Positions 40,341 to 47,897 of a stretch of 64,000 nucleotides of DNA are shown here, in pieces. The position numbers were made by a program, and so were the translations under genes. The stretch spans positions 45,706 through 109,705 of the forward strand of contig NZ_QULN01000008.1 of assembly GCF_003481705.1 (NCBI RefSeq). The letters run 5' to 3'. Each line of letters opens with the position of its first letter. Positions within the stretch are counted from its first letter, which is position 1. A model generated the notes under the pieces. It had not been told where the DNA came from. It ran no database searches and saw only the letters and a program-made list of their open reading frames with translations. This DNA comes from Butyricicoccus sp. OM04-18BH (GTDB lineage Bacteria > Bacillota > Clostridia > Oscillospirales > Butyricicoccaceae).

Positions 40341-41618
40341 ATGGCAAACAGGAAAAGCGCCGGTCCGGCAGGTCCGGGCGAGGTAAAAGCGGCGTGGTTT
40401 ATGCCGGAGCAGCTGGCGCGGGTGCCGATCGACGAGCTGGTGCCGTATGCGCGGAACGCGAGGACGCACAGCGAGAGCCAGATCGCCCAGATCAGAGCGA
40501 GCCTGCGAGAGTTTGGTTTTGTCAATCCGGTGCTGATTGACAGCGACCGGAATATCATTGCAGGCCATGGGCGCGTACTGGCGGCGCAGGCCGAGGGCAT
40601 GACCGAGGTGCCGTGCGTACTCGTTGAGCATCTGACGGATGCGCAGCGGCGTGCATACATTCTGGCGGACAACCGGCTCGCGGAGCAGTCCGGTTGGGAC
40701 ACCGAGATGCTGGCGCTTGAGCTGGGCGAAATTCAGGCCGCGGGCATGGACCTGACGATCACCGGATTCTCGGCAGCTGATTTGGAAATGGAAGACCCGA
40801 ACGAAGAACCGCCTGCCGCCGAAGATGACGGCGACAGCGGCGAACCGGATGCCGACACGCCCAGCCGCGCACAGGACGGCGATGTGTGGAAACTCGGAGA
40901 CCACATCCTTTGGTGTGGAAATTGTACCGAAAAACCGTATTTAGACAAAATTTTCGGGGGGGGGGTAACACAAAAAGTTGATTTATTGCTTACTGACCCG
41001 CCGTATGGCGTCGATTACGTCGGCAAGACCGGCGATGCAATGACCATCGAGAATGATGGCGCTGACCGTGACGCGCTGATGGAACTGCTGACCGGCTCGT
41101 TTGGTGCTGTCAGCGAGTGGCTGCGAGAGGGCGCAGCGTATTACATCTGGTGTGCGGACAAAACGTGGGGTGTGTTCGCTCAGGCGGTGGAACAGCTTGG
41201 ATGGCCGGTGCGCCAGCAGCTGATCTGGAACAAGGACTGCTTTGTGCTGGGCCGCCAGGACTACCAATGGAAACACGAGACGTGCCTGTATGGCTGGAAG
41301 CCGGGAGCCGCGCACAAGTGGTGCAGCGACCGCAGCCAAATGACCGTGATCGACTGTCCGCGCCCGAAGGCGAACCGCGACCACCCGACCATGAAGCCGA
41401 TTCCGCTGTTTGACTACCTGATCCGCAACAGCACGGACGTTGGTGACACGGTGTATGACCCGTTCTGCGGCAGCGGCACGACGCTGCTGGCTTGCGAGCA
41501 GGCAAACCGTAAATGCGTGGCGGTGGAGCTGTCGCCGCGGTACTGCGATGTAATTTTACGCCGATGGGAGACGCTGACCGGCCGCAAGGCCGAGCGGCTT
41601 CGGAATTTGAGAGAGTGA
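40341..41618 (+). CDS. ParB-N fused DNA methyltransferase
   Basis: A 425-residue protein. Residues 20-110 are a ParB/Srx-like nuclease fold (VPIDELVPYARNARTHSESQ, GHGRVLAAQAEGM); the rest is a beta-class DNA methyltransferase with DPPYGVDYVG, then DPFCGSGTTLLACE. These fusions are common phage modification enzymes. ATG 40,341 follows TGGAGG; the upstream ATG 40,326 precedes the ribosome site. Adjacent genes suggest action around packaging. Confidence 0.9.
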   Translation: MANRKSAGPAGPGEVKAAWFMPEQLARVPIDELVPYARNARTHSESQIAQIRASLREFGFVNPVLIDSDRNIIAGHGRVLAAQAEGMTEVPCVLVEHLTDAQRRAYILADNRLAEQSGWDTEMLALELGEIQAAGMDLTITGFSAADLEMEDPNEEPPAAEDDGDSGEPDADTPSRAQDGDVWKLGDHILWCGNCTEKPYLDKIFGGGVTQKVDLLLTDPPYGVDYVGKTGDAMTIENDGADRDALMELLTGSFGAVSEWLREGAAYYIWCADKTWGVFAQAVEQLGWPVRQQLIWNKDCFVLGRQDYQWKHETCLYGWKPGAAHKWCSDRSQMTVIDCPRPKANRDHPTMKPIPLFDYLIRNSTDVGDTVYDPFCGSGTTLLACEQANRKCVAVELSPRYCDVILRRWETLTGRKAERLRNLRE

Positions 41619-41629
41619 GGTGACGAGAT

Positions 41630-42148
41630 ATGCCAGCAAGCAAGCCAATTCCGCGGGAGGCGGACGGGACGGTGGACATCAAGCAGGCGCGAAAGCGAAT
41701 GCGGGGACACCGGACGGATGCGGAGATCGAGGAGAAGGCAAAGCGCGAGGTGCGCGCGAAGGAGCCGAAGCGCATTCAGGTGCCCAAGTACCTGCCGCAG
41801 GGAATGGCGGACGAGTACCGGCAAACCGCGAAAAAGCTGGTTGCCCTGCATATCTTTTCCGACCTTGACTATGACATGCTGGCGCGGTATTTTATCGCTC
41901 GCGCCGCCTGGCAGAACGCGCAGAACTGGGCGAACCGCGCGATCATGCAGGGCGACGCCAAGGAGGCGGGCAGCTGGACCAAGACGGCGAACGTTTACTT
42001 CGGCCAGTGCCAGAGCTGCGCGGCGGCGCTTGGGCTGAGCGTGTCGGCACGCTGCCGTCTGGTAATGCCCGAGCCGCCCAAGGATGAGGCCGACGAGGAC
42101 CCGCTCAGCCGGATGCTTCGCGAGCGGGCAGAGCGCCGGAAAGCGTGA
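41630..42148 (+). CDS. terS: phage terminase small subunit (P27-like)
   Basis: A 172-residue protein of the P27 small terminase type: PKYLPQGMADEYRQTAKKLV, then helical DLDYDMLARYFIARAAWQNA and a basic C-terminus. It would bind packaging sites and direct the large subunit. The large subunit lies 3.7 kb downstream, separated by an accessory island. The end of this gene (42,128-42,144) carries a repeat motif also found further downstream. Confidence 0.75.
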   Translation: MPASKPIPREADGTVDIKQARKRMRGHRTDAEIEEKAKREVRAKEPKRIQVPKYLPQGMADEYRQTAKKLVALHIFSDLDYDMLARYFIARAAWQNAQNWANRAIMQGDAKEAGSWTKTANVYFGQCQSCAAALGLSVSARCRLVMPEPPKDEADEDPLSRMLRERAERRKA

Positions 42149-42159
42149 GGTTTGTCCGG

Positions 42160-42249
42160 GGCTGTGACGGGCAGTGCAATGCCTGCTCGAGCTTCGACCT
42201 TTGGCGGCAGGTGAGTTTTGTGATATTTCCTCGCCTGTCCGTCAGAGCC
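42160..42249. repeat. inverted-repeat module 1
   Basis: GGCTGTGACGGGCAG and CTGTCCGTCAGAGCC can pair (13 of 15 positions). It ends just before the ribosome site of the 48-residue gene. Confidence 0.55.
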
Positions 42250-42272
42250 TCGGACGAGGACAGGAGGACAAA

Positions 42273-42419
42273 ATGCAGAAACGGACGATCTGCCCGCTGA
42301 CGTGCCCGATGATCAATGCGCAGGGGTTCTGCGAGAGTTCATGGCGGCGCGCCGGGCAGGTGCGCGAATGCCCGCACGACCGGCTGCGGCGAAAGACGCG
42401 CAGGCGACGCAAAAAGTGA
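42273..42419 (+). CDS. small Cys-rich basic protein
   Basis: A 48-residue protein with CPLTCPM and a C-terminus of mostly Arg/Lys. AGGAGG precedes ATG 42,273. It lies between repeat modules. Unrecognised. Confidence 0.5.
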   Translation: MQKRTICPLTCPMINAQGFCESSWRRAGQVRECPHDRLRRKTRRRRKK

Positions 42420-42427
42420 ATATTCCG

Positions 42428-42551
42428 ACGCTCTGACGGGCGAGATGGCCGCCCGAACTCTACCCCCTTTATGTTTATCTATTCCTAACAGGGCGAACGC
42501 GGCGAGGTTTTCCTTTCTTTGTCCTCGCCCGTCCGTCAGAGCGCCGGAAAA
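42428..42551. repeat. inverted-repeat module 2
   Basis: GCTCTGACGGGCG pairs with the CGCCCGTCCGTCAGAGC arm. Its end, GTCCGTCAGAGCGCCGG plus AAAAG, is identical to that of module 3. No gene lies here. Confidence 0.6.
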
Positions 42552-42710
42552 GCTGTCGCGAGACTCCTGTCCTGCGGCGGGCGGCGATAGCCATATGCGC
42601 CGGCCGACCGCGCCGGGACGCGGGCAAGGATACGACGGATTGCACCGGAATGCTGACGAGCGGTGCGTCCGCCGGAGGGCAGGAGAAAGCGGACACGAGA
42701 GGGCAAAAAC

Positions 42711-42729
42711 GGTGTTCAATTTGAACACC
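42711..42729. repeat. dispersed palindrome, copy C
   Basis: A perfect GGTGTTCAATTTGAACACC, intergenic, eight bases before the tRNA-like sequence. Confidence 0.85.
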
Positions 42730-42736
42730 TGCAATA

Positions 42737-42820
42737 CGCGCGGCGTAGCTCAACAGGAGAGCGGCCTCTATCTAAGGGGCGCCACGATGGCGGTGCAGGT
42801 GCGAATCCTGCCGCCGCGCC
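42737..42820 (+). tRNA. tRNA-like gene, possibly tRNA-Arg(UCU)
   Basis: An 84-base cloverleaf: 7-bp acceptor CGCGGCG/CGCCGCG, D-stem GCTC/GAGC with AACAGGA loop, anticodon stem GCCTC/GGGGC with loop TATCTAA, a variable arm that can fold (GCC/GGC), T-stem GCAGG/CCTGC and encoded CCA. Two atypical bases stand out: A instead of U at position 33, and T-loop TGCGAAT with G at position 55. It may be functional, degenerate or a mimic. Confidence 0.5.
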
Positions 42821-42836
42821 CAAACTGAAAATTGAT

Positions 42837-42946
42837 CCGGCGCTGTGACGGGCGGCAAGAGCTGCCCGAGAGGCATGGGCGGGTTTTTGCAAACTCCGTC
42901 GGGCGCGACCGCTTCGCGCGGTCCGTCCGTCAGAGCGCCGGAAAAG
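42837..42946. repeat. inverted-repeat module 3
   Basis: CCGGCGCTGTGACGG pairs with the CCGTCAGAGCGCCGG arm. It ends directly before the AAGGAGAG site of the DUF6378 gene. Confidence 0.6.
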
Positions 42947-42961
42947 AAAGAAGGAGAGACC

Positions 42962-43720
42962 ATGACGCAAAAGGAAAAATACAGACGCGCCGCGTCAGCG
43001 ATGCGCAAAGCTCTGCTGAGCATTATGAGCGACGGTCCGAGCACGGAATACCTGCTGCGCGCCACGAAGGATGAAATTCGGGCAGCGTTGCCGTATGAGG
43101 ATAGCGACTACTGGAGGGCAGATGCCCCGGCCGAGGGCATTGCCGTCGAGGAAGAGGAAAAGGAGTGTGCCGAATTGACGCAGGAGAAATACAAAAAGGT
43201 CGCCGCTGCGATGCGCAGGGCGCTGATAGGCATCTGCGGAGATTTCGCGGATGTGGAGGACAGGCTGCGCACGGCGGATGTGGAAATTCAGTCGGTGCTG
43301 CTGAACGAGAGGATTTGCGCGCAGCCGGCAAGCTATCCGATCGAGGGCATTGCCGTCGAGGCGGAAAAGCTCGAAACTGAGGATGAGCCGGACGAGGGCG
43401 AGGGCGAGGCGAAAAAGCTGACGCGCGCGGCGGTGCTCGAAAAGGCACGTGCGTGCGTGTGCGGTGAGCGCGAGGAGGACTACGGCTCGCCGGAGGACAG
43501 CTTCGGCTGCATCGCAGAGCTCTGGGAGACTTATCTCCGCGCGGCGTGCGTCTCGCCGGACGCCATTGTCACGGTGACGGCGGCAGATGTCGCGATGCTG
43601 ATGGCGCTGCTTAAAATCGCGCGTGTCGGCACGAGCTGCGTCGGCGGCACGGCGGACAGCTTTGTCGACCTGGCAGGCTATGCGGCCTGCGGCGCGGAGT
43701 GCGCAGAGGTGACGGTATGA
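42962..43720 (+). CDS. DUF6378-domain phage protein
   Basis: A 252-residue protein. The N-terminal half contains an internal duplication (KYRRAASAMRKALLSIMSD and KYKKVAAAMRRALIGICGD) separated by acidic linkers. The C-terminal 100 residues (ACVCGEREEDYGSPEDSFGC, ADVAMLMALLKIARVG, DSFVDLAGYAACG) match the DUF6378 phage family of unknown role. AAGGAGAG precedes the start. Confidence 0.72.
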   Translation: MTQKEKYRRAASAMRKALLSIMSDGPSTEYLLRATKDEIRAALPYEDSDYWRADAPAEGIAVEEEEKECAELTQEKYKKVAAAMRRALIGICGDFADVEDRLRTADVEIQSVLLNERICAQPASYPIEGIAVEAEKLETEDEPDEGEGEAKKLTRAAVLEKARACVCGEREEDYGSPEDSFGCIAELWETYLRAACVSPDAIVTVTAADVAMLMALLKIARVGTSCVGGTADSFVDLAGYAACGAECAEVTV

Positions 43721-43791
43721 GCTGCGAAAACTGCCGTTTTTACGCCGAGGGCGCGGCGGTAAAGATGGAGGCTTCGAGTGATGATGCTTGA
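43717..43791 (+). CDS. 24-residue peptide with CxxC
   Basis: The ATGA overlap with the DUF6378 stop starts MSCENCRFYAEGAAV and ends after 24 residues. It may be real, or the decayed start of a zinc-binding protein. Confidence 0.3.
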   Translation: MSCENCRFYAEGAAVKMEASSDDA

Positions 43792-43984
43792 TATAGTTAC
43801 CAGAATCGCAAGCGTTTATATCTATGCGGCTGTCATTCTGGGCGGATCGATTATCACGCTTGGTTTGCTGCGGTTGTTCTTGTTCATGGGGCAGGAAACC
43901 ACAGACGCGTTTTGGAGGCTCTGTGACACGTGGAAGGACTTGCGACGCGGCAAAACAGAAACGCAGAGGGATGAACGGAAATGA
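43781..43984 (+). CDS. small membrane protein
   Basis: A 67-residue protein with one hydrophobic helix (VYIYAAVILGGSIITLGLLR) and a basic tail. ATG 43,781 follows GGAGG; it overlaps the LemA gene start by four bases. It belongs to the membrane-protein group of this island. Confidence 0.55.
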   Translation: MMLDIVTRIASVYIYAAVILGGSIITLGLLRLFLFMGQETTDAFWRLCDTWKDLRRGKTETQRDERK

Positions 43985-44535
43985 AGAAAATTGCTTTAAT
44001 CGTGCTGGCCATCGTGGCAGCGCTGGTACTTATGATTGCCGCTGCATTCATATCGGCCAATAACCGTGCGGTGTCGGCAGAGGAACAGGTCAGTTCGGCG
44101 GCAGCCGACGTACAGGTAGCCGAGAAACGCCGTGTTGACCTCGTGTACAATCTGGCGGACGCGGTGAAGTCCTACCAGAATTACGAGGGCGATACGCTGA
44201 CCAGGATTACACAGGCTCGCGCTGCTGCCGCGTCCGGTAAGGTCGAACAAGCGCAGGTTGCGTTGAACGCCGTTGCAGAGCAGTACCCGGAACTCAAGGC
44301 AAACGAAAATTACAAGCAGCTCATGACCGAGCTTGCGCTGACCGAGAACCAGATCGCGCAGTACCGCAACAACTATAATCAGCAGGTACGGACATACAAC
44401 AAACTGGTACGGTCTTTCCCAACTGGTTTCCTGCTGCGCGTAATGAACTATCAGGCAATCGACACGACCTATGCGGACTACGACGCACCGGAAGATGCTC
44501 CGCAGAACCTGTTCGGTGACAGCGATGGAAATTAA
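43981..44535 (+). CDS. LemA family protein
   Basis: A 184-residue LemA protein: an N-terminal membrane helix (ALIVLAIVAALVLMIAAAFI), then the family's helical bundle (RRVDLVYNLADAVKSYQNYE, EQYPELKANENYKQLMTEL, TENQIAQYRNNYNQQVRTYN, RSFPTGFLLR). LemA proteins are usually chromosomal and of unclear function, anchored outside the cytoplasm or in it. In a prophage late region it is probably accessory cargo. It overlaps the membrane partner gene by 11 bases. Confidence 0.85.
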   Translation: MKKIALIVLAIVAALVLMIAAAFISANNRAVSAEEQVSSAAADVQVAEKRRVDLVYNLADAVKSYQNYEGDTLTRITQARAAAASGKVEQAQVALNAVAEQYPELKANENYKQLMTELALTENQIAQYRNNYNQQVRTYNKLVRSFPTGFLLRVMNYQAIDTTYADYDAPEDAPQNLFGDSDGN

Positions 44536-45250
44536 GCCTCGTGAAATGGCATTCAGCGTTGCAATCGTGTTTGTTATGCTGGCGCTGGGATTCCTGATCG
44601 GCAGTAAAATCGGTGACCATATTGCCGAAGAAAACGAGAAATTCACCACGGCAGCGCAGATCACAGACGATGGGCAGTTTCAGTACGCGCTGGCTACCGA
44701 TTTCGGAAACATCATCGCTTACGGCAATCTGATCGCTGAACAACCTGTTTCGGCAGATGATTTGGACGGCGAATACGCAATACTGACCAAAATCACGGAA
44801 CGATACACCATGCACACGCGCGTGGTGACATCTACGGACGGAAAGGGGCACACATACACCCGCACCGAGGTGTATTGGACGTGGGACAGGGTGAAACGAG
44901 AAGAAGACAGCACGGAAACTTTTTCGTTTATGGGTGTATCATTTCCTGCGGACAAGTTTTCTGTATCCACCCATCGGCAGGGCAGTATGATTTATGACAA
45001 CAGTGAGCTGCGGCATTATTACGTAGTCGCAGACGCCAGCATGGTCGGCAGCATACATACCCGGATCAAAGATCATATGATCGCGGAAGATAATGAGTTC
45101 TATGCCGACACAGAGCCGCAGACGGTCGTAGACCGCGCTGTGAAGAATGAAGGAGTGCTTATCGTTATGTTCTGGGTGTTCTGGATCGCGCTGACCTGCG
45201 GCGCGGTATATGGTTTCTGCGCGCTGGAAAACAGGTGGCTGGACGGATAA
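44525..45250 (+). CDS. two-helix membrane protein paired with LemA
   Basis: A 241-residue protein with an N-terminal helix (AFSVAIVFVMLALGFLIGS), a soluble domain of about 170 residues (YTRTEVYWTWDRVKREE, HRQGSMIYDNSELRHYYVVA) and a C-terminal helix (GVLIVMFWVFWIALTCGAVY). It overlaps LemA at the gene level, which implies joint function at the membrane, possibly altering the lysogen envelope. No family recognised. Confidence 0.65.
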   Translation: MEIKPREMAFSVAIVFVMLALGFLIGSKIGDHIAEENEKFTTAAQITDDGQFQYALATDFGNIIAYGNLIAEQPVSADDLDGEYAILTKITERYTMHTRVVTSTDGKGHTYTRTEVYWTWDRVKREEDSTETFSFMGVSFPADKFSVSTHRQGSMIYDNSELRHYYVVADASMVGSIHTRIKDHMIAEDNEFYADTEPQTVVDRAVKNEGVLIVMFWVFWIALTCGAVYGFCALENRWLDG

Positions 45251-45333
45251 TGTACAGCCCTGAAATGAGAGAGTATCTGAAAGAAATCAAGCGCGCACTT
45301 GTAAGCGCATGGAACAGGAGAGTGGACGTATGA
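45250..45333 (+). CDS. 27-residue peptide
   Basis: The start overlaps the previous stop and the end overlaps the next start (ATGA). The product MYSPEMREYLKEIKRALVSA is helical. Tight coupling suggests it is translated; function unknown. Confidence 0.35.
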   Translation: MYSPEMREYLKEIKRALVSAWNRRVDV

Positions 45334-45491
45334 CAGGAAATAATTATCAGAGCAAGGCGATGCGTACGGCGACGCTTAAATGCTTCGACCCGGCAAATGC
45401 GGCGCTCGGCTTAACGGGCGAGGCGGGCGAAAAGCGCGGCGTGCGTCTCGCCGAACTCCATTATCACGCTGCTGCCGGTAGTTTCAAGTAG
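45330..45491 (+). pseudogene. truncated MazG-like fragment
   Basis: A 53-codon frame. NNYQSKAMRTA and ALGLTGEAGEK match the beginning of MazG-type nucleotide pyrophosphohydrolases (usual NALLGLTGEAGE box). The rest, with the catalytic metal-binding helices, is replaced by unrelated residues, and the frame ends in tandem repeats. It is probably inactive. Confidence 0.55.
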
Positions 45492-45507
45492 TTTCAAGTA
45501 GTTACAA
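45478..45507. repeat. three tandem 10-bp repeats
   Basis: GTAGTTTCAA twice and GTAGTTACAA once, in direct succession, starting a fourth GTAG. One helical turn each. Confidence 0.8.
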
Positions 45508-45700
45508 GTAGTGAGCCGGTGCTGCGGCGGGCGGCGTGGTCAGGCCGTCCGAGGTCATATGCGACTCTCCAAGGGCGGCGCGCCTTACGGAACGGGCGCG
45601 CCTTCCGCCGGAGCACCGGAGACAAACCGCTGCAAAAATGCAGCGCAAAACCAATGTCCGCTGCGTTTTCGCAGCGCGAGCCAGAGGCCAGCGAGCCTCC

Positions 45701-45752
45701 AAGCCGACATCTTTAACCCCGAAAGAGGGGTGAGGTGTCGGCTTTTCTTTTT
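45701..45752 (+). terminator. rho-independent terminator before the DnaA boxes
   Basis: AAGCCGACATC pairs with GAGGTGTCGGCTT, with a nested CCCC-GAAA-GGGG step, followed by a T-rich run. It separates the island from the packaging genes. The upstream stretch 45,511-45,700 is full of GC stems and has no supported gene. Confidence 0.8.
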
Positions 45753-45756
45753 GGCT

Positions 45757-45809
45757 TTATCCACAAGATATTGTGCCGGTGTGGATAAGGCTGTGCATGA
45801 TGTGGATAA
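45757..45809. promoter_or_regulatory. cluster of three perfect DnaA boxes
   Basis: TTATCCACA at 45,757 (+), and TGTGGATAA at 45,780 and 45,801, that is on the minus strand. Spacing is 23 and 21 bases. The cluster ends 18 bases before the large terminase start. Confidence 0.8.
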
Positions 45810-45827
45810 ACGAAAGGAGGCGGCGCG

Positions 45828-47474
45828 GTGTTTGACAGGGAGCAGGCGGATTTTGTGTGCGACTATCTCGAGTGCCTGACGTGCTCGAGCGGCGTGCCGC
45901 TGCGGCTGATCGACTGGCAGCGCGATATGGTGCAGTCGTTTTACGGCGAGATGACCGAGGACGAGGACGAGCCGGGCGAGTATCTGCGCAAATATCAATA
46001 CCTTTACCTCGAGATCCCGAAGAAGAACGGCAAGAGCGAGATCGCGGCCGGTCTCGGCACGTACCACCTGTTCGCGGACGGGGAGACCAACGGCGAGATC
46101 TACCTCGTGGCGGCGGACCGCGACAACGCGGGCATTGTGTTCGCGGCGGCGAAGTTCATGGTAGAGTCCTCGCCCGCGCTCAAAAAGCGCAGCCGCATCG
46201 TGGACTCCACCAAGACCATCTTCGACACGGTGAGCGGCTCGAAGATGAAGGTGCTGTCCTCGGAGGCCTACAGCAAGCACGGCTACAAGCCGAGCTGCGT
46301 CATTTTCGACGAGCTGCACGCGCAGCCGAACCGCGATCTGTGGGACGTTATGACGTTCGGCGCGGGCGCTGCCCGCCGTCAGCCGGTGTGGATCGTGCTG
46401 ACGACGGCAGGCGATGACCCGGACCGGAAGAGCATCGGCTGGGAGGTGCACGAGAAGGCGCTCGGCATCTGGCGGTACCGCAAAGGCGACCGCGACGAGC
46501 GGGCGCAGGACGATCCGCGCTGGCTGCCGATCATCTACGGCCTCGGCCTCGTGGAGGACGAGGATAAGCTCAAGGAGCTCAACATCTTCGACGAGCAGCT
46601 GTGGCGCGACTGCAACCCGTCGATCGGGCGGACGCTGCGGCTGAGCGCCATCCGCGCGGAAGCACAGGACGCGAAGCGTTCAGAGGCGGCGGAACGGCTG
46701 TTCCGGTGGCTCAGGCTTAACCAGTGGATCGCGACGGCAAGCGTCGGGTGGATCCCGGTGACGATCTACGACAAGACGCAGTGGAATCCGGAGGGCGCGG
46801 CGCACTGGACGGACGCGGTGCGGCTGCTGCGCGGCAAGCGCTGCTTCGGCGGCGTCGACCTCTCCAAGAGCACCGACCTTACGGCCTTCGTGCTCGTCTT
46901 TCCGCCGCAGGAGGGGCTGCCGCACTGGGTGGCGCTGCCGACCGGGTGGATGCCGCTCGACGGCATCGAGGCGCGCGAGCGCGAGGATCACTGTCCGTAC
47001 CGCGACTGGATGCGGGCGGGCTTCCTGCACGGCTGTGAGGGCGACATCATCGACTTCGAGGCGGTAGCGGACGCAGTCGTGCAAGCGGCACAGGACTACG
47101 ACCTCCAGATGGTAGGCTTTGACCCGTATCTCGGCGCGACGGTGATGCAGAACATCCGCGACCGGCTCGCCGGGACGGCGACCGAGGTAGTGGAAATCCC
47201 GCAGGGTATCCGCACGATCTCGCCGCCGATGAAGGAGCTCGAGCGGCTCATCCGCGAGCACGAGATGCTGCACGTGCACAACACGGCGGCGCGGCAGTGC
47301 TTCCTGAACGTGCGGTGCGTCACCGACGACAACGAGAACATCAAGCCGACGAAAAAGCGCAGCCGCGGCCGCATCGATATGACGGTGGCGTGGATCATCG
47401 CGTTCGCCACGGCATTGCTGACGCCGGAGCCGACGCTCGCGGACAGCGTGGCGGCGAGCGACTGGCACATGTGA
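45828..47474 (+). CDS. terL: terminase large subunit
   Basis: TerL, 548 residues, the packaging motor. The ATPase domain has a Walker A-like IPKKNGKSEIAAG near residue 65 and Walker B CVIFDELHA, then the coupling motif VLTTAGDD. The nuclease domain carries FGGVDLSKSTDLTAFVLVFP, VVGFD-like MVGFDPYL and GRIDMTVAWIIAFATA. GTG 45,828 follows AAAGGAGG. Confidence 0.94.
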   Translation: MFDREQADFVCDYLECLTCSSGVPLRLIDWQRDMVQSFYGEMTEDEDEPGEYLRKYQYLYLEIPKKNGKSEIAAGLGTYHLFADGETNGEIYLVAADRDNAGIVFAAAKFMVESSPALKKRSRIVDSTKTIFDTVSGSKMKVLSSEAYSKHGYKPSCVIFDELHAQPNRDLWDVMTFGAGAARRQPVWIVLTTAGDDPDRKSIGWEVHEKALGIWRYRKGDRDERAQDDPRWLPIIYGLGLVEDEDKLKELNIFDEQLWRDCNPSIGRTLRLSAIRAEAQDAKRSEAAERLFRWLRLNQWIATASVGWIPVTIYDKTQWNPEGAAHWTDAVRLLRGKRCFGGVDLSKSTDLTAFVLVFPPQEGLPHWVALPTGWMPLDGIEAREREDHCPYRDWMRAGFLHGCEGDIIDFEAVADAVVQAAQDYDLQMVGFDPYLGATVMQNIRDRLAGTATEVVEIPQGIRTISPPMKELERLIREHEMLHVHNTAARQCFLNVRCVTDDNENIKPTKKRSRGRIDMTVAWIIAFATALLTPEPTLADSVAASDWHM

Positions 47475-47490
47475 AAGGGGGTGAGATTAC

Positions 47491-47736
47491 ATGCGCAAGA
47501 AGAAGCTGAACTACATCGCGGCAGAGGAAGAGATCCGACGAATCGCGGCCGGCCGCAACGAGCAGTGCCGCACGGTGACATGGCGCGAGGCGGTGGAGAT
47601 GTGGGAGGAGAAGCACGGCGAGGACGCGCACGCGCGAGCTGCATTTTTCGCCTACATCGGCATCGCGACGACAGACGAGTGCGCCCTGCTCGACGAGCTG
47701 GACGCAGATGTGCCCGAGGAGGTGACAGAGGCATGA
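47491..47736 (+). CDS. hypothetical phage protein
   Basis: An 81-residue acidic helical protein (KKKLNYIAAEEEIRRIAAG, EAVEMWEEKHGEDAHARAAF) between TerL and the portal. Its stop overlaps the next gene. Unrecognised. Confidence 0.55.
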   Translation: MRKKKLNYIAAEEEIRRIAAGRNEQCRTVTWREAVEMWEEKHGEDAHARAAFFAYIGIATTDECALLDELDADVPEEVTEA

Positions 47737-47897
47737 AGAATATCGCAAAAATTCTGCCCGATCTTCTGGTCTGCGGCGGTGCTGTTTGCATCGTTGTCGG
47801 ACTGACGATGGTCAGCGTGCCGGCGGCGTTCATCGCGGCCGGGGTGTTCCTCATCGCCGAGGGCGTAATCTCCGCCATCGGGGGTGACAGCGCATGA
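47733..47897 (+). CDS. small two-helix membrane protein
   Basis: A 54-residue hydrophobic protein (LPDLLVCGGAVCIVVGLTMV, FIAAGVFLIAEGVISAIGG). Overlaps both neighbours. Similar small hydrophobic genes are common just before phage portals; role unknown. Confidence 0.6.
   Translation: MKNIAKILPDLLVCGGAVCIVVGLTMVSVPAAFIAAGVFLIAEGVISAIGGDSA

Noticed and set aside
42316-42828. A 170-codon + strand frame over the repeat modules
   Set aside because: It runs through repeat stems, palindrome copy C and the tRNA-like gene without a good start site or domain.
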